From Bacilli bacterium (GTDB lineage Bacteria; Bacillota_I; Bacilli_A; RFN20; CAG-826): DNA of 50,491 nucleotides. This document shows positions 1 to 9,071 of the stretch, one piece after another; within the stretch, counting starts at the first letter, position 1, and each line of letters starts with the position of its first letter. The position numbers and the translations under genes were made by a program. The notes beneath the pieces are model-generated. The model did not search any database and had not been told where the DNA came from. It saw nothing but the letters and a program-made list of their open reading frames with translations. Where the stretch lies: assembly GCA_028705995.1 (NCBI GenBank), contig JAQWCH010000007.1, forward strand, positions 1 to 50,491. The letters run 5' to 3'.

Positions 1-609
<609 letters not shown>

Positions 610-708
610 TCAACTCAAACGATAAAAAAATTATATTATTCGAGAATAACCTTCTTTTTGTTTGAGCCAAATATTCACAATGCATAATTGATACTAATTA
701 TTTTACAT

Positions 709-722
709 TGGTAGCGCTTACT
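709..722 (-). promoter_or_regulatory. cre-like operator (CcpA box) upstream of gdhA
   Basis: The minus strand reads AGTAAGCGCTACCA, matching 12 of 14 positions of the catabolite-responsive consensus TGWAANCGNTNWCA. It lies about 125 bases upstream of the gdhA GTG start. Carbon control of glutamate dehydrogenase by CcpA is known in Bacillota, so the site is plausible, but the match is not perfect and no ccpA gene is in the window. Confidence 0.35.
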
Positions 723-851
723 TAACAATAGCCAATCGTTTTCGTGCGTGTTTTAGTTAATAATTCATATATTTTTTTATTATCTAGATAAATGAAATTT
801 ACTAATACAATATTACTATGATGATGTTTAGTGGAAACTACTTAATTAGTT

Positions 852-889
852 AAAAAGAAAAAGGTCCAATGATTTTACACTCGACCTTT
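852..889 (-). terminator. Rho-independent terminator of tRNA-Arg(CCG)
   Basis: A 7 bp stem (AAAGGTC with GACCTTT, 860-866 and 883-889) is followed on the minus strand by a T-rich run, TTTTCTTTTT. It lies 11 bases beyond the tRNA 3' end. Confidence 0.65.
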
Positions 890-899
890 GAATTTGCAA

Positions 900-976
900 T
901 GGCGCGCCCGATACGATTCGAACGTACGACTTCTACCTTCGGAGGGTAGCACTCTATCCAACTGAGCTACGGGCGC
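900..976 (-). tRNA. tRNA-Arg (anticodon CCG)
   Basis: A full cloverleaf reads on the minus strand: acceptor GCGCCCG pairs with CGGGCGC, the T loop has TTCGAAT, and the anticodon loop CTCCGAA sits between CTACC and GGTAG, giving CCG, which reads the CGG codon. The CCA end is encoded (902-900). A TATAAT at 991-986 lies about 10 bases upstream and would start transcription close to the mature 5' end. The gene stands alone with its own terminator. Confidence 0.95.
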
Positions 977-1025
977 ATCGCGCTAATTATAATATCATAA
1001 TCAGCAAAAAAGGGTAGAAAAATAA

Positions 1026-1841
1026 TTAGCCAAGGGCGACATCTAAAACCATCATAATTGCGAAACCGGCCATCACACCAAAAGTGCCAAGATGTGGATT
1101 TTCTTCTGAGTTCGCCCCAGGAATTAATTCTTCTGCTACAACATATATCATCGCCCCAGCAGCGAATGCTAATAACCAAGGTAATAAAACAACAATTTCG
1201 AAGGCCAAAAAGAAACCAACGACGGCAAATACCGGTTCGACAAGACCAGAAAATGCTCCAAGATTAAAAGCGCGCCGGCGAGAACCTGTTTCAGAAAATA
1301 GCGGCATCGACACTGCCGCACCTTCTGGTAAGTTTTGAATAAACATACCAATAGCTAAGGCCATTGCTCCGATTAACGTCATTGATGTCGTCGCGTGTTG
1401 CTCTTGTAAAGCTAAAGCCGCCCCAAAAGCAAACCCAACAGCAAGTCCTTCGGGGATATTATGAATCGTCATCGCTAAAAACAATTTCCAACCTCGTGAT
1501 AATTTGCGTGTGTGGGGTCCTTCTTCTTCGTTGGTTGCGCCGTGTAAGTGCGGCACTATTTTATCAATTGCAAATAGAAACAAACCCCCACAAAGAAAAC
1601 CAATTAAGGCCGGTAACCAAGCAACATTTTCAAATGGGCTCACTGTTTCTGCTTGTTCGATGGCCGGAATTAGTAATGACCAAACACTCGCGGCAATCAT
1701 CACACCAGCGGAAAAGCCTAAAAATATTGTGTTCAACTGGGAAGGAATGCGTTTTTTAAAAATAAACACAAAAGCGGCCCCAATTACTGTTCCAATACCG
1801 CCTAACGATAAACCAATAATAATTAATAATTCATCACTCAT
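1026..1841 (-). CDS. ZIP family divalent metal transporter (GufA type)
   Basis: A 271-residue multi-spanning membrane protein of the ZIP family, which imports zinc or other divalent metals into the cytoplasm. About eight hydrophobic segments are visible. The two metal-binding helix motifs are present: HNIPEGLAVG in the central region and QNLPEGAAVS in the next helix; the Gln in place of His in the second is typical of GufA-type bacterial members. An acidic and His-containing loop (PHLHGATNEEEGPH) lies between the third and fourth helices, as in many ZIP proteins. The ATG at 1841 is chosen over one 13 codons upstream because GGAG lies 8 bases before it. It follows the cardiolipin synthase gene by 22 bases and may be co-transcribed. 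Metal specificity cannot be read from sequence. Confidence 0.88.
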   Translation of the reverse strand: MSDELLIIIGLSLGGIGTVIGAAFVFIFKKRIPSQLNTIFLGFSAGVMIAASVWSLLIPAIEQAETVSPFENVAWLPALIGFLCGGLFLFAIDKIVPHLHGATNEEEGPHTRKLSRGWKLFLAMTIHNIPEGLAVGFAFGAALALQEQHATTSMTLIGAMALAIGMFIQNLPEGAAVSMPLFSETGSRRRAFNLGAFSGLVEPVFAVVGFFLAFEIVVLLPWLLAFAAGAMIYVVAEELIPGANSEENPHLGTFGVMAGFAIMMVLDVALG

Positions 1842-1863
1842 ATAAAGTTCTCCGTGTTCTGAA

Positions 1864-3492
1864 TTAGAAAAATGTTTCAAACATCCGCATGACCCACCCG
1901 ATGAGGCGAGAAAAAACGCTAAATGTTTTAATCTTTTCTAAAGTGATTTTTTCGCTCATTTGGAGCGTTTTTTGATAGTCATCTTCAATCACCTTAGCAA
2001 TAGCGGGATCATAACAAACAACACCATTTTCGTAATTTAAGTAAAGCGAGCGAAAATCGAAGTTTACCGAACCAATAGTGAAAAATTGATCATCGCTGAC
2101 TACAACTTTAGCATGATTAAACCCCGGTGTATATTCGTATATCTTAATTCCAGCATCTAATAGTTCTTTATAGTAAGAACGCGCAACCAGGAAAGGTATT
2201 TTTTTATCAGGAATCGCCGGCATTATAATCACAACATCAATTCCGCGTTTCGCAGCAAATAAAAGGGCTTGGAGCAAGCGATCATTAAGCACTAAATAGG
2301 GGGTGTGGATATGATAATATCGCTCAGCATTCGCAAGTAACGAGAGGTAGATATTTTCGCCTGGGTTTTCGCGGTTTTCAGGTGCATCGGTATACGGTGT
2401 AACAAAGTTACGGGCGGGATATTTCACTTCGCGATATTCAGCTAAATATGGTTCAACAATTTGTGGTTTCTTGCTGCGAATTGACCACATATTGATAAAA
2501 TTTATTGTTAATGCATTGACCGCCGAGCCTTCAATTTTCAAAGCCGTATCTTTCCAATGGCCAAAGCGTTCGTACTGATTGATATATTCATCAGCAAGAT
2601 TTATTCCACCAACAAAACCCACACGACCATCAATTACAAGAATTTTGCGGTGGTCACGGTTATTCTGATAAGAAGATACCACCGCCTTAATTGGGGCAAA
2701 TACACGGCATTTAATTCCAAGTTTACGCATTTTCTTATAATAATTTCGGGGCAATGAAGTAAAAGTATTAAAGCCATCGTACATCAATCTTACTTCGACA
2801 CCACTAGCGACTTTGGTTTTTAAAATTTCGAGTATCTGATCCCACATCACCCCAGGTGTAATAATAAAATATTCGAGAAATATGAACTTCTCAGCCTTTT
2901 TTAATTCCTCTAATAAGTCCGGGAAAAAAACATCACCAAGCGGATAAAACTCCAAATTATTATCTTGATAAGTCGAAGCCGCACCATAATTTTCAAGATA
3001 TTTACATAACCGTGCATAACGGGGTAACTGTTTTTGTAAATTTTGTTTCACAGCTGCGTCTTGTTCATGATAATGTCTTGTTTCAGAAACCTTTGCCGTT
3101 AACATGCGTGAAACTGTCCGGGCGTTTGGAATAATTTGAATAAACAAGAACAAAAGTGATCCTAAAACCGGTAGTAAAGAAATAACAACTAACCATACAA
3201 TTTTATACGAAGGATCAATCCGGCGGTTCAATGTCACAATTGTTAAGATAATCCGTAATAAGAGATCGATTCCAACCACGATAATTAAAAGCCAAAACCA
3301 AACTTGCGATTCATGCCAAATATAAATTACTCCAGCATATACCGCAAAAATCATAATCACAATTTGCAGCAACACCAAGGAGATAGTGAGTGCCATTTGA
3401 TTAAGAAAAATACGTGTTAATAGTGATCGCGGATGGCGAGAAGGATGCTTGTTGTTTGTCATAATTAATCGTTTACATTTATATTTTATCAT
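1864..3492 (-). CDS. cls: Cardiolipin synthase (phospholipase D superfamily)
   Basis: This membrane enzyme joins two phosphatidylglycerol molecules into cardiolipin and glycerol. The 542-residue product has two or three N-terminal transmembrane helices (PLDc_N region, about residues 30-120) and then two phospholipase D domains with their HxKxxxxD motifs: HRKILVID followed by GFVGGINLADEY, and HAKVVVSD followed by GSVNFDFRS. The length is slightly above the usual 480-510. The extra residues are at the N-terminus, where a second ATG (MTNNKHPSR, 3462) could be the true start; neither ATG has a clear ribosome site. It is transcribed divergently from the agmatinase gene and ends 22 bases before the ZIP gene. 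The family call is firm; the start is uncertain. Confidence 0.93.
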   Translation of the reverse strand: MIKYKCKRLIMTNNKHPSRHPRSLLTRIFLNQMALTISLVLLQIVIMIFAVYAGVIYIWHESQVWFWLLIIVVGIDLLLRIILTIVTLNRRIDPSYKIVWLVVISLLPVLGSLLFLFIQIIPNARTVSRMLTAKVSETRHYHEQDAAVKQNLQKQLPRYARLCKYLENYGAASTYQDNNLEFYPLGDVFFPDLLEELKKAEKFIFLEYFIITPGVMWDQILEILKTKVASGVEVRLMYDGFNTFTSLPRNYYKKMRKLGIKCRVFAPIKAVVSSYQNNRDHRKILVIDGRVGFVGGINLADEYINQYERFGHWKDTALKIEGSAVNALTINFINMWSIRSKKPQIVEPYLAEYREVKYPARNFVTPYTDAPENRENPGENIYLSLLANAERYYHIHTPYLVLNDRLLQALLFAAKRGIDVVIIMPAIPDKKIPFLVARSYYKELLDAGIKIYEYTPGFNHAKVVVSDDQFFTIGSVNFDFRSLYLNYENGVVCYDPAIAKVIEDDYQKTLQMSEKITLEKIKTFSVFSRLIGWVMRMFETFF

Positions 3493-3565
3493 TATTTAAA
3501 ATTATTGTCGGCACACTGAATAATTATACTAGTATTTATGTATAAAAAATTATAAATTGTATGCG

Positions 3566-3594
3566 TTGTAAATTTATTAAAATATTTGTAAGAT
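3566..3594 (+). promoter_or_regulatory. Candidate promoter of the agmatinase operon
   Basis: TTGTAA (3566-3571), a 17 base spacer and TAAGAT (3589-3594) form a reasonable sigma-A promoter. Transcription would begin only about six bases before the ATG at 3607, leaving almost no 5' leader and only a weak GGTG as ribosome site. Confidence 0.45.
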
Positions 3595-3606
3595 TATGGT
3601 GAAAAT

Positions 3607-4491
3607 ATGAAAAAGTTTCGTGATCTATTAGCTAAAGATATCGAGAGCGCTAAAGTGATTATTGCAGGGCTCCCTTTTGATGACCATGCTTCGGTTGGTA
3701 AAGGTAGTGCATTAGCACCCCTAAAAATCCGTAAGCTCTCGGCAGATCTCCCTCCCTTTTCGCGCGATGGTATTGATATACGTGATTTTCCTATTTTCGA
3801 TTATGGGGATTTTTCATCTAATGACTTTAGTGAGATTACCTTAGCCGCTCAAACGCTTTTTAAGCGGGAGCGGTTTTTGCTTTTTATTGGCGGTGATCAT
3901 TCGTATACGATTCCGCTGATTCCCGCTTTTATTCAAGATGCAAAGAAACGGAAGAAAACACCGGTTCTCATTCATATTGATGCCCATCCTGATATTTGTG
4001 ATGTTTATCATGGCTCAATGTTCTCGCATGCTTGCCCTGTTCGTCGTTCAATTGATGCTGGTATTAAAACCGAAAACATTGTTTTAATTGGAATTCGCGG
4101 TTATGAAGCGCAGGAAGTTTCATATTTTAAAGAACATCCCGAGATTTCCGTTTTTAATGCCTCGACACTGCTTAAAGATGGGATTGATCGTTTATTAGCG
4201 CGCCTCGCTCAATACCAAAAAGATGAATATGATGTTTATCTTTCCTATGATATCGACGCTAATGATCCATCTTACGCGCCGGGAACAGGAACACCGGAAG
4301 CTTTTGGTCTACCTGCTCCAATGACACTGGAAATTATTTTATCAATCATTGCTAAGCTTAATGTCCGGGCGATGGATTTAATGGAAGTTGCGCCCCCCCT
4401 TGATACAAATGATGTAACAACGTGGCTTGCTTTAAAAACAATATACGAGATATTTGCATGCTTAAAAGAAAAGGAGAAAACTGCTGCATGA
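3607..4491 (+). CDS. speB: Agmatinase (ureohydrolase family)
   Basis: A 294-residue ureohydrolase that is expected to split agmatine into putrescine and urea in the cytoplasm. The binuclear manganese ligands are all visible: GGDHS (His98), HIDAHPD (Asp125, His127, Asp129) and SYDIDANDP (Asp215, Asp217), followed by APGTGTPEAFG, the conserved substrate-loop region. The segment DVYHGSMFSHACPVRR resembles agmatinases rather than arginases or formiminoglutamases. The stop codon overlaps the start of the next gene in ATGA, so the two are translationally coupled. The neighbour is a SpeD-like pyruvoyl decarboxylase, which fits a polyamine pathway. Guanidinobutyrase or another guanidino substrate cannot be excluded from sequence alone. 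Confidence 0.85.
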   Translation: MKKFRDLLAKDIESAKVIIAGLPFDDHASVGKGSALAPLKIRKLSADLPPFSRDGIDIRDFPIFDYGDFSSNDFSEITLAAQTLFKRERFLLFIGGDHSYTIPLIPAFIQDAKKRKKTPVLIHIDAHPDICDVYHGSMFSHACPVRRSIDAGIKTENIVLIGIRGYEAQEVSYFKEHPEISVFNASTLLKDGIDRLLARLAQYQKDEYDVYLSYDIDANDPSYAPGTGTPEAFGLPAPMTLEIILSIIAKLNVRAMDLMEVAPPLDTNDVTTWLALKTIYEIFACLKEKEKTAA

Positions 4492-5291
4492 AACATACAA
4501 CGCTTGATGCTTATAATTCTAATCCACGCCAACTTGATGATATTAAACTCATCTATGAGGTGCTCACAACCCTTGCCTACAAATTAAAACTCAATGCAAT
4601 TTGCCCACCACAAATTGTGCCCTATTATTATGGAAAGGTAAAAAAAGATATCGGAGTTTCCGGCTTTATTCTTTTAGAAGGCGGTCATATTACGATTCAC
4701 ACATTCCCATTACGTGAATGCTACTTTTTAGATGTGTTTTCGGTTAAAGATTTTGATCCGGAAATCATTGAAAACTACTTGTCACTAATCCTTCCCTACA
4801 CGGCGCGAGAATCACTATTTATTCCTGATGGTCGGCGGACACCACTCGTCCATACACGCGAGTATCATCCAGCCTCGGATTTTGGCCCTCATGTCATGGT
4901 TGATATTCAAACCAAAGATAAAATTGATATGGAAAAAATGTCGGACTTTCTTGAACAACTTGTACCCGATATCGGCATGGACCCAATTACACGTTCTTAC
5001 GTTTTAAAAAGCTCGATTCGGAAACCAAAATTCTTAACTGGCATTATTGTCATCGCCCAATCGCATATCTCAATGCATTATGAATATAAGACAGGTAAAC
5101 TCTATTTTGATGTATTCTCTTGCCGGGCATTTGATACTTCCGTATTAGATCCTTATCTTGCGATGCTTGGCGAGAATAAATTTAATATTCTTGTCCCCCG
5201 CGGAAGTGATCACATTGATAAAGTAAAGGCTAATCACGCGCGCGATGAATTCCGCGCAAGTGGTCGCTGGCAAAGACAAATTCGTAAATAA
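4488..5291 (+). CDS. speD: Double-domain SpeD-like pyruvoyl-dependent decarboxylase
   Basis: A 267-residue protein made of two tandem copies of the bacterial SpeD fold (the usual class 1b S-adenosylmethionine decarboxylase has about 130 residues). By alignment to the Thermotoga enzyme as I recall it, the C-terminal copy keeps the self-cleaving serine (QSHISMH, Ser192), the processing histidine (His197) and the catalytic cysteine (FSC, Cys212), though the residue before the cleavage site is Gln instead of Glu. The N-terminal copy reads EGGHITIH, with glycines at the cleavage site and Val86 in place of the cysteine, so it cannot form a pyruvoyl group. ATG at 4488 overlaps the agmatinase stop and has GGAG upstream. 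No spermidine synthase gene is nearby. It could be an S-adenosylmethionine decarboxylase or a SpeD paralogue acting on arginine or ornithine. Confidence 0.82.
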   Translation: MKHTTLDAYNSNPRQLDDIKLIYEVLTTLAYKLKLNAICPPQIVPYYYGKVKKDIGVSGFILLEGGHITIHTFPLRECYFLDVFSVKDFDPEIIENYLSLILPYTARESLFIPDGRRTPLVHTREYHPASDFGPHVMVDIQTKDKIDMEKMSDFLEQLVPDIGMDPITRSYVLKSSIRKPKFLTGIIVIAQSHISMHYEYKTGKLYFDVFSCRAFDTSVLDPYLAMLGENKFNILVPRGSDHIDKVKANHARDEFRASGRWQRQIRK

Positions 5292-5295
5292 AAAC

Positions 5296-5328
5296 AAATC
5301 CCTGGTCGAATTGCCAGGGATTTTTATT
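5296..5328 (+). terminator. Terminator between speBD and mgsA (convergent)
   Basis: AAATCCCTGG (5296-5305) pairs with CCAGGGATTT (5314-5323) around an 8-base loop, followed by TTATT. The reverse strand also has a T-rich run (TTTGTTTTTATTT), so it can stop transcription from both sides of this convergent pair. Confidence 0.85.
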
Positions 5329-5737
5329 AAATTGCCTTCTTTTTGATGTTGGGATTCATTAGTGGAATCTCATTGCGATCAAGTGCGGTTAGCATAATTT
5401 CCGCACTCGCAACATTCGTGGCAAGGGGTGTCGCCGTCACGTCGCATAAGCGAAGCAAGGCGCTAATATCTGGTTCATGTGGTTGCGCGGATAAAGGATC
5501 GCGCAAGAAGATTACTAAGTCAAGTGCGTTATTGGCAATCATTGAACCAATTTCTTGATCTCCACCCAAAGGTCCACTCTTTTTACATGTAATTGTTAGT
5601 CCAGTTGCATTCGCAACGAGTTTCCCGGTTGTGCCAGTTGCATAAATCTCGTGTTGACTAAGGGCGTTTTTATATTTAATGGCAAGACCAATCATTTCTG
5701 GCTTCTTTTTATCATGGGCAATAAGCGCAACACGCAT
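5327..5737 (-). CDS. mgsA: Methylglyoxal synthase
   Basis: This 136-residue cytosolic enzyme converts dihydroxyacetone phosphate to methylglyoxal and phosphate, a bypass that relieves sugar-phosphate stress. The family core is intact: ALIAHDKKK at the N-terminus, ATGTTG phosphate-binding loop, [11 protein letters not shown] with the catalytic aspartate, and [12 protein letters not shown] with the catalytic histidine. The length is slightly below that of E. coli MgsA (152). AAAGGAG lies 8 bases before the ATG. It stands alone between the convergent polyamine operon terminator and the diguanylate cyclase gene, which is 103 bases upstream. Confidence 0.95.
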   Translation of the reverse strand: MRVALIAHDKKKPEMIGLAIKYKNALSQHEIYATGTTGKLVANATGLTITCKKSGPLGGDQEIGSMIANNALDLVIFLRDPLSAQPHEPDISALLRLCDVTATPLATNVASAEIMLTALDRNEIPLMNPNIKKKAI

Positions 5738-5840
5738 AGTAATTCTCCTTTGAGCTATCTGCTAGTCTAATGTTAACATAGGTTTAATTAGCGATTAACT
5801 ACTTCTAGTATTTATCTATAATTTTACTCGTTCAATACGT

Positions 5841-6944
5841 TTAGCCTGCTCTAATATCGTGATCGAGTTCTTCATCCCATAAGGTAACACGATTACGACC
5901 TTCTGCCTTAGCATGATAAAGCGCAACATCAGCTTGGGAGATAATTGTCTCGTGTTGACCACGGACGTGTTCGTCACAATTAACTAATCCGATACTAATC
6001 GTAATTGGATCTTGATCGACAGGGATTGTCATTGTTTCTAAACGAATCAATTCGGCGATTTCAAAAGCTTCTTCTTTGTTAGTATCATAAACAAGTGCAA
6101 CAAATTCCTCGCCTCCATAACGATAAAAATATATTGGATATTTATTTTGATAGTTAGCAAGAAAATTACCAAATGATTTTAAATACTCGTCCCCCACACG
6201 GTGGCCATGTTGATCATTATAATTTTTGAAATTATCAATATCGATCATCATTAATGCTGAAGGACATTTAGTTGTTCCGTCTTCGAATTGATGAATCGTT
6301 TCAAATAGTTTCCGCCGATTGTTCAATCCGGTTAATACATCTGTTTCTTTTTCTAAAATTAATTGATAACGGATTTCAAACGTTTCAAGCCGACTACGTA
6401 GAAAAAGGCGTCCAAATAGAATGCCGAGTGCAAGCGCGATAAAACCATTAAGTAAATCAACACCTCCAAGGATTGCACCTTTATAGATGTAAGAGAAAAC
6501 TGTATAAATAACATAAAAAGCTGTGATAAGCAAATTAAAGCGGAACGGGTTATCAATGAATAAGAGTGAAATCAAAGCAAAGAAAACAAGAATTGTCCCG
6601 CCGGGGTATTCTGGATAGATAAAAACACCTAGATAAAAAACTAGTGAAAAAGCAATTAAAACTAATAAATATGCACCAATTAAAGCGTATTTTACCCTTT
6701 TTAAAACACTAAATATAACTAACAACAAAACAGATGATAGACAAGCCGCTAAATACGCGGGAAAAGCAACATACATATTTGGACGAAATAGCGAAATAAT
6801 TGATGGAATAAGTGTGATTACGCTAGCAATCCATAATGCTTCTGGTACGACTTTAGCATTATATTCTTTGATCGAAACTTTATGTTTTTTTAAAAGCTGC
6901 GAGAGCTGCCTCGGCTCAAGAAAAAGCTTCATTTTTTCAGTCAT
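5841..6944 (-). CDS. Membrane-bound diguanylate cyclase (GGDEF domain)
   Basis: A 367-residue protein with about six transmembrane helices (residues 35-185) and a C-terminal GGDEF domain that should make cyclic di-GMP from two GTP. The active-site loop is YRYGGEEF, an active form of the motif. DVLTGLNNRR and MIDIDNFKNYND supply the conserved start of the domain and the metal-binding aspartates. The inhibitory RxxD site normally found five residues before GGEEF is absent (the region reads KYPIYFYRY), so product inhibition through that site is unlikely. The N-terminal membrane part is not a sensory domain I recognise. GAGGGGG precedes the ATG. No phosphodiesterase or PilZ gene is in the window. 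Confidence 0.9.
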   Translation of the reverse strand: MTEKMKLFLEPRQLSQLLKKHKVSIKEYNAKVVPEALWIASVITLIPSIISLFRPNMYVAFPAYLAACLSSVLLLVIFSVLKRVKYALIGAYLLVLIAFSLVFYLGVFIYPEYPGGTILVFFALISLLFIDNPFRFNLLITAFYVIYTVFSYIYKGAILGGVDLLNGFIALALGILFGRLFLRSRLETFEIRYQLILEKETDVLTGLNNRRKLFETIHQFEDGTTKCPSALMMIDIDNFKNYNDQHGHRVGDEYLKSFGNFLANYQNKYPIYFYRYGGEEFVALVYDTNKEEAFEIAELIRLETMTIPVDQDPITISIGLVNCDEHVRGQHETIISQADVALYHAKAEGRNRVTLWDEELDHDIRAG

Positions 6945-7282
6945 TGCGTCCCCCTCATATAATTTGACACAAAAATGAAATTTAAATACAGTCTATTCCT
7001 ATTAGCAAAAGATTAGTCAGTGCTCAAGCATAAATTATCGCTATAGTATTAAACACAAAATGTAATTCTCTATTTATATACTATCATTTATAAACAAAAA
7101 TGTGTTTTTTTCATTAAAAAAATTTGGAATATTTATATTACTATTCATCATAAAAGCTGATTTTATTTTAACCAGTTCGCTTCTCATGAAAATAAAACAA
7201 CCTCATTCTCAATGAAATAAGGTCGTTTTTACCAAGAATATCGCTTAGTTGCTTCGATTTAGAATAGTTCTCAACACTTAAA
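6945..7282. other. Intergenic region between diguanylate cyclase and tRNA-Leu
   Basis: These 338 AT-rich bases contain no gene that I can support. They hold the tRNA-Leu terminator (7189-7226) and, near 6990-7030 on the minus strand, a possible but weak promoter for the diguanylate cyclase (TTGAGC, 17 bases, TAATAG). Confidence 0.4.
7189..7226 (-). terminator. Rho-independent terminator of tRNA-Leu(CAG)
   Basis: On the minus strand ACGACCTTATT pairs with AATGAGGTTGT in an 11 bp stem with two G-T pairs and an 8-base loop, followed by TTTATTTT. Confidence 0.75.
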
Positions 7283-7367
7283 TGGTGCAGCCAACAGGAA
7301 TCGAACCTGCATGAGTCTCCTCACTAGCTTCTGAGACTAGCGCGTCTACCAGTTCCGCCATGGCTGC
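7283..7367 (-). tRNA. tRNA-Leu (anticodon CAG)
   Basis: An 85-base class II tRNA with a long variable arm. Acceptor GCAGCCA pairs with TGGCTGC, the T loop is TTCGATT, and the anticodon loop CTCAGAA gives CAG, which reads CUG. The CCA end is encoded. The gene stands alone. Confidence 0.94.
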
Positions 7368-7421
7368 ATCGTGAACTATTGTAAATAAATTTAGTGAATA
7401 AATCTATAATAATCGGAAAGT

Positions 7422-9071
7422 TTACACGGATATAGAGTTTGCTAAACGATTATGGTATTCGTTAAATGTATTCACACCTTCAAACGATGAATTTGAATCG
7501 ATATCACTACCAACACCTTCATAATTAACGCGATAGCGATTATAAAGCGTTTGGAAGTTTGCTTTTGAAAACACATCGAGATTAAATAGTCTTTGTACTT
7601 CTAAAAGATATTGATCTTGATACTTTTTGATTAATGGATAATCATTCGACCAATTAATGTCGCCACTAGCTTCTTCGATAATTAAATACCAATATAGAGG
7701 ATTACTTTGATATAGTTGATCACCGATATGGCGCTCCGTATGTAGTGGCGATATTTCCGCCATTTGTAAGCCGCCAAAATTAGATTCTGGTATCCCAATT
7801 CCTAAAGCCCAGTCATTATCATAAGGAATAAACGCAACTTGCGATGTTCCACTATCAAAGTACATATAGTAATTATTAAAATTATTTCTTAAATCATCCG
7901 GATTACCAACAAGATAGGCGGCCGCCGCATAGCGGATAAAAGCCGATATGTCGATTGTATTTTGTAGGCGATTTTCCACTTCATTTTCCGAAAGGCATTT
8001 TGATTCATTGATTGCTCGAAGAAAATTAATTAGTCCTAAATGATTAGTGGTTGATTTGTTGGTTTTAATCTCATAAGGCGGATATACATAATTAACTAAA
8101 TCTTCTTTACCAATCCAATTTGACTTTGGTGTATAGACGCCACCATTAACATCAACAGCATCATATAAATTAAGACTTGCGGGACCTGTTTTATTATAAG
8201 TTGCCTTATATAGGTCACCAACCGCAGTTTGATCAGGAATAAAGCGTTTAATTAAGGTGCTATCAATCACTTCATTTAAAATATAAACACCCATATTGGT
8301 TGGTCCCATCACAATTTGACCAAGTGTGGAACGTGGGATATAGAGTAAACCCGTGACTTCACTACCAAAAAAACGATTAATGAAGGGCTGCGACATAATC
8401 GCGGGATCATTTGATTTATTCCATTTAACATCAATCTTTTTCATACCAAATAAAGTGCGGTCATCACGTTCAAGATAGGCAGCATCAGCACTGGTCCAAG
8501 TCTTATAGAGATCAAATTGTTCGTAAACAACATCGTCCCATAATTCATTGAACGATATTTTGAAATTTGCTGCTTGTTCAATCGTGCCCTCCGGCGCAAA
8601 ATCAACCCGTGATGTATTTCCTTTCATTCGCACACCGACTTCAGGAAAAGCATAATCGCGCCCATTCATCGTTAGTGTAAGATCAGCGGGGAAATAATAA
8701 TCATTGGAAGGTGAATTTTTATCTTTGCCATTCTCAGAAATTCTTTGAATATTTGTTTGATTAATATTCAAATCGAGTTTGATTTTAGATGAAGAATCCC
8801 AAAACTCATAATATTCTTCGCTATTGGTTTTATCGGCCCCCAGGGGTTGATAACGCTCATCCACGGGTTCGTAATTGTGATTATCACTCGTAATGAGCGT
8901 TGATTGCGAAGTTGCGCTATCTTCGGTGGAAATTGTAACCGAGTTATCCTCACTTTCACTTGCGATATTACTAGTTACACTCTCGTTACTAAGTGGTGGC
9001 AAAGATAAAAAAGTTGATAAATCACAACTTGTGAGTATTAGGGTAATTGGTAGTAATAAGATTTTTTTCAT
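7422..9071 (-). CDS. CotH-family kinase-like lipoprotein
   Basis: A 549-residue exported lipoprotein. The N-terminus is a lipoprotein signal peptide ending in a lipobox (LILTSC, Cys16), followed by a Ser/Thr-rich linker to about residue 70. The remainder resembles the CotH family, atypical protein kinases first known from Bacillus spore coats: GVRMKGNTSR (compare RxRGNS) in the first half and NNYYMYFDSGTSQVAFIPYDNDWALG, with the conserved Asp residues, in the second. The protein would sit on the outer face of the membrane. Its substrate is unknown; CotH relatives are often found next to secreted or surface proteins rather than spore genes. GGGAG lies 7 bases before the ATG. It is not part of an obvious operon. 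Confidence 0.8.
   Translation of the reverse strand: MKKILLLPITLILTSCDLSTFLSLPPLSNESVTSNIASESEDNSVTISTEDSATSQSTLITSDNHNYEPVDERYQPLGADKTNSEEYYEFWDSSSKIKLDLNINQTNIQRISENGKDKNSPSNDYYFPADLTLTMNGRDYAFPEVGVRMKGNTSRVDFAPEGTIEQAANFKISFNELWDDVVYEQFDLYKTWTSADAAYLERDDRTLFGMKKIDVKWNKSNDPAIMSQPFINRFFGSEVTGLLYIPRSTLGQIVMGPTNMGVYILNEVIDSTLIKRFIPDQTAVGDLYKATYNKTGPASLNLYDAVDVNGGVYTPKSNWIGKEDLVNYVYPPYEIKTNKSTTNHLGLINFLRAINESKCLSENEVENRLQNTIDISAFIRYAAAAYLVGNPDDLRNNFNNYYMYFDSGTSQVAFIPYDNDWALGIGIPESNFGGLQMAEISPLHTERHIGDQLYQSNPLYWYLIIEEASGDINWSNDYPLIKKYQDQYLLEVQRLFNLDVFSKANFQTLYNRYRVNYEGVGSDIDSNSSFEGVNTFNEYHNRLANSISV

Noticed and set aside
1364-1845. Two open frames on the plus strand
   Set aside because: They are shadows of the ZIP transporter gene on the minus strand, without ribosome sites or domains.
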